DNA from: Gnomoniopsis sp. IMI 355080
Taxonomy: Eukaryota > Ascomycota > Sordariomycetes > Diaporthales > Gnomoniaceae
DNA length: 64,000 nucleotides
Assembly (NCBI GenBank): GCA_027946555.1
Contig: JAPEVC010000205.1
Span: 1 to 64,000 of the forward strand
Reading direction: 5' to 3'
Shown here: in pieces, positions 35,417-46,578 of the stretch
How the letters are laid out: each line of letters starts with the position of its first letter
Position numbering within the stretch: the stretch's first letter is position 1
Position numbers and translations under genes: made by a program
The notes under the pieces: generated by a model
Told to the model about the DNA's origin: nothing
Databases searched by the model: none
What the model saw: the letters and a program-made list of their open reading frames with translations, nothing else

Positions 35417-36881
35417 ATGGTATGAGCACAAAGAACACGGCTCATACAGAATAACGCAAGGGCTGACATTCACGCCCACAGGCTACCAGCTTCAAAGTCA
35501 CAGATTGGGTCAAGCCCGGCGATAAGTCAGGCGAGTTCAAGCGCCAGACCAGCTCGTTCCGCGAGTGGATTTCCAAGGAGCCCGGCGCCAGATTTCCAGT
35601 AGAGAAGGGCCGCTACCATCTGTATATCAGCTATGCCTGCCCTTGGGTATGTCAGATGCTCCCTCTTCTCCGCATCACTGTGTTGGTGGTCCCTTAGCTG
35701 ACGAGTAGTACCCCCCCCCCCCAGGCCACCCGCGCAATCATCGCGCGCAAGCTCAAAGGCCTTGAGGACTACATCACCGTAAGCTCAGTGCATTGGCACC
35801 TAGGCGAGAAAGGCTGGCGCTTCCCCACGGCCGAGGACAAAGACGCCGAGGGCGATCACGTCGTTCCGGACCCGTGTCACTCGGATTTCACCCACCTGCG
35901 CGACATCTACTTTGAGTCTGACCCGCACTACGGAGGGCGCTTCACCGTGCCCGTGTTGTACGACAAAACGGCGCGCGTGATTGTCAACAATGAGAGCAGC
36001 GAGATCTTGCGTATGTTTGGCACCGTCTTTGACGAGCAGCTCGACCAGGCGCACCGGGATGTCGTGCTGTACCCCGCGGCACTCCAGAAGGAGATTGACG
36101 AGGCGCATGCGTGGCAGTACGACCTGATCAACAATGGCGTGTACAAGTCTGGTTTCGCGACGACGGCCGAGGCCTATGAAAAGAACGTGACGGCGCTTTT
36201 TGAAGCTCTGGATCGGGCTGAGAAGCACTTGGAGGAGAGCGAGGGCCCATTCTACTTTGGAAACCAGCTAACGGAGGTTGATATCCGACTGTAAGTTTAC
36301 AATCTGTGTGAAAGTGTGATGAGACGGAAGAAAGAACTAATATGTGATGTTGATAGGTTCGTGACAATTATTCGGTTTGACGTGAGTTTTCCCGCCTTCT
36401 ACTCTATGCTTGCTCTTCCGCCCTTCAGTCAGATACCTTGACAAACTCGAGTATTCTTCCCCGTGAAAACTTTCATTACATTGTAGACGAACCGTGCAGT
36501 CTGCCATCTTCCACAGGAAAACACCGACTAATAACAACGCAGCCCGTATACGTGCAGCACTTCAAGTGTAACATCCGTGACATACGCTCCGGGTATCCCC
36601 ATCTGCACAAAGTGAGTCCATCCGACGACAAACCCTCCCCATTCCCCAGGAATACGCATACTGACATAGCTTCTCAGTGGATGCGTAACCTGTACTGGAA
36701 TCACCCAGCGTTCAAAGAGACTACCAACTTCTTACACATCAAGAACCACTACACCCAGTCCCACACGCAAATCAACCCCTTCTCCATCACACCTATTGGC
36801 CCTCTCCCCAACATCCTCCCCCTGGATGATGAAGTCCCTGCTGTCAAGGCCGACAAGGCAGCGAAGGGCGGTAAGCTGTAA
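35417..36881 (+). CDS. ecm4: Ecm4/Omega-type glutathione transferase (glutathionyl-hydroquinone reductase), 343 aa, 6 exons
   Basis: Exons 35417-35419 (ATG alone), 35482-35646, 35725-36290, 36357-36381, 36543-36611, 36678-36881; 344 codons including stop, all joins in phase. The start exon is inferred: ATG is followed directly by GTATGA, and the next exon opens ATSFKVTDWVKPGDKSGEF, as expected for the family start. The catalytic Cys is Cys54 in the CPWA motif, whose last two codons are split by intron 2. SVHWHLGEKGWRF, FTVPVLYDK, YFGNQLTEVDIRLFVTIIRFD and YVQHFKCNI are hallmark blocks of the Ecm4/Xi class. These enzymes reduce glutathionyl-hydroquinones and act in the cytosol or mitochondria; yeast Ecm4 is linked to cell-wall phenotypes. 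Intron 2 ends in twelve C before AG, an unusual acceptor tract. Confidence 0.92.
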
Positions 36882-37355
36882 TGCTGAAACCACTTTGAGC
36901 AAGAGGTCGGACTTTTTCGCATGCAACCCGATCTCTCAAAATGCTATATCATAATTTGCAGGCACTTAGGTGACTGGTAACTCATAGCTAGTTATATAAT
37001 GATGATGTACAATGACATAAACTCCAGTGACCACTTCATATCCCAAACCCCGATCGCTCATCGGACGTCACATTCTGGATACAGATTTGATGCTATCCTG
37101 GAAGACACACTTGCCCTCGTACTGTGGTCATCTCAAACCCGTCGACTCGCTCTATTTTCTGACTCTCATGACACCGCTATCAATGCTGCCCAGACCAGAA
37201 AAATTGTACAAGCCAAAAAAGATATGACCGCTCCAAGATTCAACCATTAATTAATTAAATAGACAGTATATGTCGTTTTGTAGATGGTCCATCGAGATCC
37301 GCTCGAACGCTTTTTTCATGTCAAATCCAAAGGAATGTGGTATTCAAAGTCATGC
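36882..37355. other. convergent intergenic spacer
   Basis: About 470 bp between the stop of the Ecm4-like gene and the true end of the class V chitin synthase gene (whose last short exon stops at 37356). AT-rich near 37240-37265. Nothing else seen. Confidence 0.65.
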
Positions 37356-40300
37356 TTATAGTTGACCAGACAAACATGCCTCAGTAGCTATAGTTCCACA
37401 AAGTCAGTAACATATCTCTAGTCGAATCTGAAAGGAACCTGTGATTGGCTTACCAGAGTTGATATACGCCCTTCTAGCGTCAAGGGTAACACCAAATCGC
37501 CTCTCGAGCTCCTGCTTGATGCCTTTCTTCGTAACAGTCATCAAATCCGCGGTCCGTAGTATCTCGCGGATCTCCGCGAGCAGCGCATCATCACTTGGTA
37601 GGCCAGCGAGATTGCTCATCTCCAGCTCGTTCTGGCTACCGCCAAAGAACTGGCTCGTGCGGTTTGGCGTCGCAGTACCATTGTTGCCACCCAAGTGCTC
37701 GCTTGCTGCAAAGCTCAGCCGGCTCTGGTTTCCTCCGAGGAGCTTCAGATCGCCCGAGCTGGCATTGTACGGGCTGTTTGCATAGCCCACGACACTACCA
37801 GGTCGAGAGGCCCAGCCGTACTCGGAGATGGCAACGTTGGGGTTCGCTTTGGTCGCGTAACTGTAACCTGAGATCTCGGAACGAGTATCGTCGCCGCGAG
37901 CGATTGTGTGCTTGTCCCACATCTCGGTTTCCCATTGCTCCCACTTCATCTTGGGGATGGAGGCTGGGTCGAACTTGCCCTCGTCAGAGATGACGACCTT
38001 CTTGCCACTGTCACCGGCGACAACACGGGTGTTACCCCAGTTGAAGTCGTCCATGTGCCAGAAGGAGTACAATGGTAGTGCAAATGAGTACACTGGCACA
38101 GCGCAGATGTACAGCAACATCCAACCAATCATTTCCCACTTACGGCGGATGATGAAAATGATAGCTTGAAGACCGTAAATGGCACCCAACATAATGAAGG
38201 CTGTTGTGCCCACCACTGTGGCATTCGTGATGACAAGTACAATCAGATACACAAAGTACGCGATCGTCACGGGTTGCACAACCGTGGCCAGGAGATCCAT
38301 GAAAACAATAAACCTCATACTGAAGCAGCAGAAACCACAAAGCTGATTCATGGGGATGAGTTCTGCGAGATTGTGCACCGTCGAATTGATCCAGCGACGT
38401 CTCTGGGAGAGGAACACAGACCAAGAATCGGGAGCGATGGTCCAAGCATGTGCCTTCATGTTGTACTTGGTCTTGTAGATGTTGTGGTGCTTGAGAAGCA
38501 ACGTCGTCAGGTACCGATCCTCACCCAAATGCAGGAGGTTCTTCATGTGCAGAGTATCGACACGAATAGTAGAGTACTGCTCGACAATCTCCTTGCTCAC
38601 GAAGAGAGGCTTGCCAGTCTCAGCAGCGCGAATCCGGTACATGGTGAAACAACCAGGCAGACAGGTGACGGAACCAAACAAGCTTTCGAAAGCCTTTACC
38701 AAGTTGTGCGAGATGTAGTACTCGTACACCTGGATCATAGTGACGAAAGAGCTCTTGGCGTTGGTGAGCGCCGTCTCACCACACACGGCGATGAGGCGTG
38801 TATCGTCGATGAAGTTCGAGACGAAGCGAGATGCCGAATCGGGCGCCACGACAGTATCGGCGTCCATCTGTAACAAAAATTCGTAAAACCCGGGGTTGAC
38901 TCCGATGATATTCCGAATCTGGTGATACATTTCCAATTCCAAAGGACTCATCTCCAGATTGTAGAGAACGCGGTTCAGGAACCGCATGAGGATCATCTGC
39001 GAGTCTCGCTTACCACGGTTACCAGGACGAGAGACTTCTGAAGGCTTTCCAACTTTAACAATGACCAAGAATGGCACGATATGACCCTGGACCTCGTACA
39101 GGCCAGAATAGACCTTGCCCATGTTGTGTTGCTTGAGACCCTCGCCCAAAGATTCAAAACTGAGTGGTTCAGGGTCCACAGTCGGAGACACTCCCAAGAT
39201 ATCAAGAACAATGCGAGGTGTAGGCCTGTCGTTACCTTGTCCAATAATCATACCATCACAGATGACAGCAAGCAATTTGCGTTTGTCATCGTACTTCATA
39301 CGAGCAGCAGAGTCGATGGCACGACGCAAAGAATCCTCGTCTTCCGTGTACGCAGGAATCTGGCAAATAATGAACTTGTCCAGGTTGTCGGGCACACCAC
39401 CTCCTCCAAACTGCATGGCAGCGAAGAACTTGACTCCGATAATGCTGCAAATGAGAATGGAAACGGCCAGAATCAAGTAATCAGCAAATTGACATTTTAC
39501 CGAGTTCCTGGTGTCGACGTCCGCGATATAGTAGAGATTGTCTAAGCACAGCTTCTGTCGCTTCTTCATATCGGCGTCCAAATCGAGGGCGTTCCATAGC
39601 TTGGTAACATCAGTCCCCGCCTTTTGTTGGAAAAGGTCGACGACAAGTTGATCCATGAAATTGAGTAGATTTTGATCCGTTGGTGCTTCGACGTCCAAGT
39701 TCGTTGGTGCTCTGAGGGTACGCCCGCCGGCGACGTAAGAAGACAAGTCGTAAATACGTCCATCGATAATGGCAACGGTATCGCCATCACCAGCCATGGT
39801 TTCGACATACGATGCAGTGTATCCGATATTGCCCTTCTTGAAATTTGACTTGAGATATACCATCTGCTCCGTGAACCAATCAGGGCGACTGTCATTCTGG
39901 AAGTAGCGGAAATCATGGTATTTTGAATAGAGCAATGTGGTGTCGGTGGTGGTGCTGTTCGTGTCCGTGACTGTCAAAGTGACGGCCGGGTCTACACCTG
40001 AGGCGTTCACACCCTGGCACAAGGCACTGACTTGGACAGGAAACATGTTGGTGATGTCCTTGCCCGCGAACTTCTTCAGTGTTGTGTCGGTGATAAACTT
40101 GGGGTAGTGGTTGGTCTCGAAAGCGTTAAGGTCTATCACTATGCCGCGGATGGCAACGTAAGAACCCTTTCCTTCCTTGGCGTTGTACTCTGTGAGCTCG
40201 TCTAGACTGTAGACATACTGCTTGGGGCAGATAAGGAGAGGCAAGCCAATGATAAAAAAGATGGCGATTCCGCAGCTCAACCAAATGATCATGTTGATGG

Positions 40301-43123
40301 CCAGTTTCTCCCGCCATGCATCTCGTATGTCTTTGCGCGGCATGCGCCCGACAATGCGGATGAGCCAGTCGGGTATCATCCAGGTCAGCATATACACGAA
40401 GAAGACCCATCGCTTTCGACTGCTGCTGTCTTTGAATACTTCGACTTCCTGCATGTCTTTTTGATTGCTCCTCTCTGCCATCTCCTCACGCGTTTCGTGA
40501 TTCTTGAACATGTCGCCATTGCCCAAGCCAGATGCTCCGGCATCTGAGCGAGCATCGGCGTCGTTGCTGCCACCAAAGTAGCCAGACTTGAGTTTGTCGT
40601 TGTACCCTGGGGTGTTGCTCGCCGACAGGAGACGTTCTTTAGAGGTAGTAAAGGGGTCGCCAGAGCCGAGGCCTCGGGAAATGGAGTCACCGTTGTCTGA
40701 GGGCACACCAAGGTTTCGGGCAAACTCAGTGTCGCTGAGGTTGGCAATGTCCATCCAGCAGCGCTCACTGAGAAAGACACCAGTGGCACCAATATGCACC
40801 TCATTCATCGGCCAACGCTTCTCTTCCACAACAAGCTCGACTTTCTCCCGGTCGCTGCCAACGAGGATAGTGTCGGCATCGGCCATGCCAAGAAATTCTG
40901 CGAATGGCATAAAGATACTGAAATCAACGGCGCGAAGCCGTTGGCTAATCTCGGCGATACCAAAACTCTGCACTTGCGTCTTGACGCATTTGCTGTCGAA
41001 CTGATTGGCAATCCGTCTGTCGTTGGGTTTGAGACAGAACACAAAGTACTGATTGGTACCGGGCGCAGTGATTGACTTGACCACGTCGTTCAAAGCAGAC
41101 AAGAATTGACCGGATGCGCCTTGCTCGCTGTACCGCAGACTGCGTTTTGGCTCGCTGGATTCACCGTCATCATCGACCTTGTCCTCCGTTTCGCGCCGGG
41201 TAGTGCCTGGTCGCCTCCCAGCGCCCGGGCGACCTGGGCGGCCCTTCCTCGACATGACACTGGGCTGGCGCATGGGTTTTGAGCTGACAGTCGCCTGCAT
41301 AACAGTCGTCTTCTCACTGGGATGAACCACTGTCTGTAGAGCTTCCTGCCCGAACAAACGTGCAACAAAATCGCTCTTCGTAGAGTTGATGAGATTGAGC
41401 AAGTCGCCAGAGATAACCTCTCCGTTCTCCTCCACCAAACCCTTGATAGGATAGTCGACTTCTCCAGCGAAATGTCTGACTGTGAACGACGCATTGAGGT
41501 TTTCGGTGTAGAAGTTGCTCCCTGGGAGTTTGGCTGTGGCAGAGCTGACAGATATGGCCGGGTTCTTACCCTCAAATCGCTTCTTCAAGGTCTCCAACAA
41601 CTGCATGTCGGTACGATGGCGGCGGGTCTGATCATCGAGAATTCTGAGCAATCCGTTTTCCTTTTTCAATAAGCCCAGAGAAGCGCCTGAGTTGTCAAAG
41701 TAACTCGTCGTCGACGTGGAGACTTCCTCAACCTCCAGGAGGTGTGCCTGAGTGACGAAGAAGTTCTTCTGAGACAGGTCGTAAAGGGCCTCAACAGCGG
41801 CGTTGTTCAAGAGCTGATCCAAAACCGAGTGAGTGGAAGACTGCTGAGAGAAGCCTGGGAAATCCACAATGGACACCGTGTTCGAGATTTGCTCCTCAGA
41901 CACGCAAATCCTCTGATTAACAGCCTCGAGGACCCAAGCAACAAGCAGTGAGTAGAGAGTTCTGGCCAGCTCGTTGGCGTTGGAACGAGCCCCTGCAGGA
42001 TCCAGCATCACCGTAACCCTCTCCTTGTGGATCATTTTCGTCTTGTATCCCATAGTCGTCTGCAAGTCTTGTTGGCTGACGCCCAAGAATGCCGAAACTA
42101 TTCCCAGAATGTCCTTATTCTTCACCACTGTCTGTGTCTGACCACCCTCGTGGGAGAAGCCTCCACTGTCGTCTGCAGTCGCAGCAGTACTGCTAGATGT
42201 CTCGAACTCGAGCTGGCCAATGTGAAGGATACAAGCCAAAATCTGACAGATCTCGGCAATATCTGGCTTCGAGAACTCCAGTTTCCTGAGGGCGTTCTTG
42301 AACATTTGGAAAGCCTCGGCATCGTTGATGCCAACCTTGAGTTGAGTGGGATGACCAAGGTACCTCCACCGCTTCTGGCCCGTGCCGGGCGAATCCAGTC
42401 CAAGATGGGCCTTTTCCGGGGCGCTGGTACCGGCCAGTAGATAGTAGAGGGCATGGAAGTTCCGCTCACCGGGTGGTACATCGGTGATACGGCTTCTCTC
42501 AAGACGGTGATCGAGCACCTTAGCACCAATGAGGTGGGGCCGACTCGAAACGGTGGTGTCGTACTGCAACTCGTAGAAAAGACCGGCCTTGGAGGCGTTT
42601 GGTGTTGTGGCGGTCTTGGTCGTCGTCAAAGTATCGAATATGAAGGCGGCCATGGAAACCTTGCCTGAGAGGGGGGTTGACGTTTTGTCCAGCAGGGCTG
42701 CCAGGAGATGGGAACGAATAGTCGTCTTTCCTGAGCCAGACTCACCCCTGTGGAACAACTCAGTCAGTCAATGGCATAGGCAAATAGTGCAGCGGCCCAA
42801 AAAACGACTCACAGGAACATAATCGCCTGGTTTTCGGAGCGATGACCCAGCCTCAGGAAAGCCCGGTTTGCCAGATCCTCGGCGCCGGCCATGGCGCTGC
42901 CTTCCTTGGTCCCATCGATACCCTTTTTGGAAGAGTTGTATGTGTTGAGGGAGACGAGTGCATGAGAGGATAGGCGAGTTGTCGGCAAGCTCATGTGAAA
43001 GCGGCTGGCGAGATGTGCGGTGATGTGGACATCGGACTGCAGGTGAGCAGGCAGCGAGGGCAGCGAGGCCTGCGTGTGAGCACCGGCACCACCGCCGCCG
43101 ACCTGGAGGTTTGGAGACGACAT
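37356..43123 (-). CDS. csmA: class V chitin synthase with myosin motor-like domain, 1878 aa, 3 exons
   Basis: Exons 43123-42813, 42747-37454, 37387-37356 (5637 nt). The first join restores the P-loop GESGSGKT at residues 105-112. The last join turns a read-through end into YINSATEACLSGQL, the known class V tail, so the true stop is at 37356. Order: motor-like domain (residues about 1-780) with P-loop and SIVDFPGF; TM pair near 900-930; cytochrome-b5-like part near 960-1060; further TM; family-2 glycosyltransferase core with SLRRAIDSAARM, MDADTVVAPDS, GEDRYLTTLLL and QRRRW (about 1553-1557), then TM helices and a C-terminal DEK-type domain. It makes chitin from UDP-GlcNAc at the plasma membrane of growing tips; in other moulds the motor part binds actin and the enzyme is needed for wall strength and virulence. 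The 5' neighbour is its class VII partner, head to head. Confidence 0.95.
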
Positions 43124-46100
43124 CGTGAAGGTTGGGAAGGACCTGAGACAGCCAGGACTGGCGTCTGGGACGAGGTGAACAACTCGTAGTCGATCAGACT
43201 ATGCTGAGCTCTGCATGGAAGCTGGGGAGTATATCTTGACGAGAGGAGCCCTAAAGGGGTCTTTTATCAGAATCCTAGGAAACCAATGACCCGTCAAGTC
43301 TAAGGCCACAGGCCGAGGCGGCCAGAGACGATTCTGTCGTCGTTGCCGTTGGCGTAAAGAAAGCTCGGTGGTCCTTTGGGTGACCTCGCTATGACTGTCG
43401 AATTAAATACCAGAGCTTGTTGTTAGGGGCTCGAGTGTAAACAACCGTTTGGGCCGCCTAAGAGACGCGCCGGTTTTTCTCCAACAACTGGAAAGCCCCA
43501 AGACGTTGAAGACTAGAACAAACGAACGGGGTTCTAGGCCGAAGAAGACGTATAGAAACGAATGTCTCGATAAGGCTGTGGAAAGGCACAATGAAGAAAA
43601 ATAGGTTGAGGCAAGGCAAGGCAAAGCAACGAACACAAATGCCAACGAGTGCTTGGACACAACCCAGCCTCGCCCTTTGGTCATCAAGGGTCAGTGGTCA
43701 GCGAGTTCCCGAGTTCACCTTTCGTGGCTTGCTTCTTTTTTTTCTGGCAGGGCTAGGCGCTGTTGAGGTCTTCAGGGGCGCCCCCCTCTCGAAGACGAGT
43801 TCATTCCGTACAAGGTACTCTTTTTTTGGCGGGCCATTGCGACCAAATGTGCAGGTAGGCCCAATACGAAGCTCGACAAAGACCAGGGTCCCTGTTACCT
43901 TCAGCGATGAGCATCGAGCACTGGGCTGTTTTGGAGATTCCCCATCGCCACTGTTTACAATACCAAGTACAAACCAGTCACCGCCAATCGAAATGAACGA
44001 GCTTCTGTGCAAGGCAAAGCACCACTTGGCAATAATGGCTTGTATTATGGGAATACGTACTCAGTATTTTGATGCGTAGTATACTTACATGGCTATAAGG
44101 TTGACCCTCGGCTCGACGGCTACGGCCGCTTCCTGACTCCACTGGAGCGAACATGTGTGGCCTGCTTCTAGAATCCGACCCTTTTCACGTTGGTTGCAGA
44201 CGAACGATGACAACATCACATCAAGGATTGGCGACTGCAATTCTTCAAGAATCCGACAGTCCCCAGTATACTATGGTACAAGCGAGCAGGCAGTCCATCT
44301 CCACTCAGCCTGTTGCAGTAGTCTATTTGTGGATTCCCATATACTTGACTCTTACCCACCTACACAGTAGCTCCGTTAGGTGGTTTTCACATTGAGAGGA
44401 GTCGAGGCGTCACGATGTAAATGTTGCGAAAACAGCCTGGTTGTCGATTCGTGGGGTGTGGCGGTCGGACCGGAGACTTTGGATCCTGCTGCCCGGGACG
44501 CGGCTCCGCTAAACATCTACTGGGCCTTGGTACTCCTACGTAGTGATGAAAGTACTGTGGTAAGTAAATACGTTTAACCAGGAAAAGGCTACCGCTAAGT
44601 ACGAAGTACCCGCCCCGTTCTGATGAGGACCCATGCATATCATCCAAGTTCAGCCCAGACTGGGGGTTCTGCAAGTCACTCCCAGCCAGCGGTCTCCGAC
44701 TCATATCATATGTCGGAGACATACAATTATCCTCATTCGGCCTGTCAGCGAGGATTTGGAAAAGGGGGATGGAGATGAGGGCATGGCCTGACAGGATGAA
44801 AAAGGGATCTGTGCCCCCCCCCCCAAAGACGCTCGTTCCCAAGACGCTCAGTTCATAGCCCCCTCTCTAGTGCCATGACAAGATGACAACCGTAATGTCC
44901 AGTAAGCGAGTATGCGAGTATGCGACAACTCCAATCCGAACACTGACCTCGAATGTTGAGTAGGTACTCAAACGCCACTTGGCCGCGATCGCCGTCAGGG
45001 ATTCTCACCTGAGAGTGGGGTCTGATTTTGGTCAAAGTTATGGTGCGTAGCGAGTAAATAACGTTACCTGTGGCTGCCACAGTTACACTACTGCGTATAT
45101 ACTATGTGCACCTAGACCAGTGGGTACCACCGGAAGAATGTCATCGTCGCGGCCAAGAACGCGACGAGAAGAGACTACTATGCATGGCAGTAGTCTGATG
45201 ATCCGAAGAAAATAACAATGCATCGAACCGGATAGCAATTGTTGGCCAATGATGTACCCTGCTGGTCCATCTGGCCCATTCCAGTGCCCATTTTAGGCCA
45301 AGGAAAACGAGTTGAAAAGCAGGTGTCGTGTTGTCGTGTTGTCGTGTTGTGTCGTCAGGTCGTGTTGCAGACATTCCTGTCCACATGCAAGCGTTTTAGC
45401 TTCTCGTATTCCCTGCACGCCCACCAACAATGCATCCTCTTTTTTGCCATCCGCTACCAAGCCGTCTCCACCTGCTTGGTACTGCCAAATTTAGACACGG
45501 ATTTTGGGGCCATCAGGTTCTTCCATTAACATCGGGACGAAGCCTGCTGCTGATCTTTGGGCCTCGCCAATTGATGCTGAACAATGGCTGTACGAACTAT
45601 ATACTATCATCGCTTTCCCATGTTTTCAGACGGTAGTTAGGGCGAGCATGTAAAGGTATGCGCACCGGCGTCAAGGCGGCTGAGCCCGGGAAGCCGGGCG
45701 CCATGACTTTTAGCACGGGCTGGAAAAAGACAGCTTCGCAAGCTTCAGAGCCTCATAGACGTCCGTCTGCTTCTCCCCACAGACGCACCTGGCACCGGAC
45801 AATGCCGCCCTGTCTACTGGGTTTACTTTGCCTCCCCGTATGCCCGTATGCCCGTCAGCCCGTGTATTGTCTATTCCCCATAGTATTAGTGCCTTCCGGT
45901 CTCGTATACTGCATTTCTGGCACAAAACGTCCGCGGTAGTACATGGTACTTTTGCCCTGTACCCTGTCGCCGCCCTCCTGAAGGGTTCAGCCTGGCTCGC
46001 CGGGGCTTACATCGACTGGACGGCAGACGCACGGCAAAGATCCATCCAGCTTTGACTTGGGCTGGATTTGATAGGAAGACAGGGCCAGTGCTGTTGTTGA

Positions 46101-46578
46101 AGGTCGTTCTGATTTTCTCTTCCTATGCAGCAAGCAGTGGACGCAAACTCACCATCTTCGTTCTTCGGATCCAACCATCTCACTCGCTTTGGTGGTTGTT
46201 TTTCTCTTGTCATTGACGGTGTTGCAGTTGCATAGTTCTGTTTTCTTGCAAAACCTTCTTGCAGAGCTCTTCGACCTGGTGACTTGAAGTTTGTTGATAT
46301 AAGGGGTTATAATAGGAGATCGCGCACGTTATTTCGGTGAACTTTACCCGCGTTGCCCAGCGAACCGACCACTCGATTTTTCGATCACACCCTCCCAAAC
46401 CATTCACTTTACAAGCAAAGCTGTAAAGTCCTGCGAGCCCACACGGATAAAGACATCAACGTGGTCTAAATATACACAATAGGAGTAGTACACGTGGGAA
46501 CAACTCGGCTGTGATCGAGGTCTATTCCTTCCCGCCCCGTCCTCCGGGACGTCACACCAGCAACCACTTTCGTCCAAC
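43124..46578. other. 3.5 kb bidirectional promoter region of the chitin synthase pair
   Basis: Lies between the two divergent chitin synthase starts. It must hold both promoters and leaders. Frames such as 43591-44079 (+), 43698-44012 (-) and 44387-44842 (-) lack domains and overlap. It includes three tandem copies of GTCGTGTT at 45325-45348 and a C-run near 44814-44824. Long shared upstream regions are usual for this pair. Confidence 0.6.
45325..45348 (+). repeat. tandem 8-bp repeat GTCGTGTT x3
   Basis: Three perfect copies of GTCGTGTT, with a further degenerate copy (GTGTCGTC, GGTCGTGTT) just after, within the shared upstream region of the two chitin synthase genes. Possibly only a minisatellite. 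Confidence 0.85.

Noticed and set aside
43591..44079. 162-codon + frame between the chitin synthases
   Set aside because: No domain, overlaps an equally open minus frame at 43698-44012; most likely leader or promoter.
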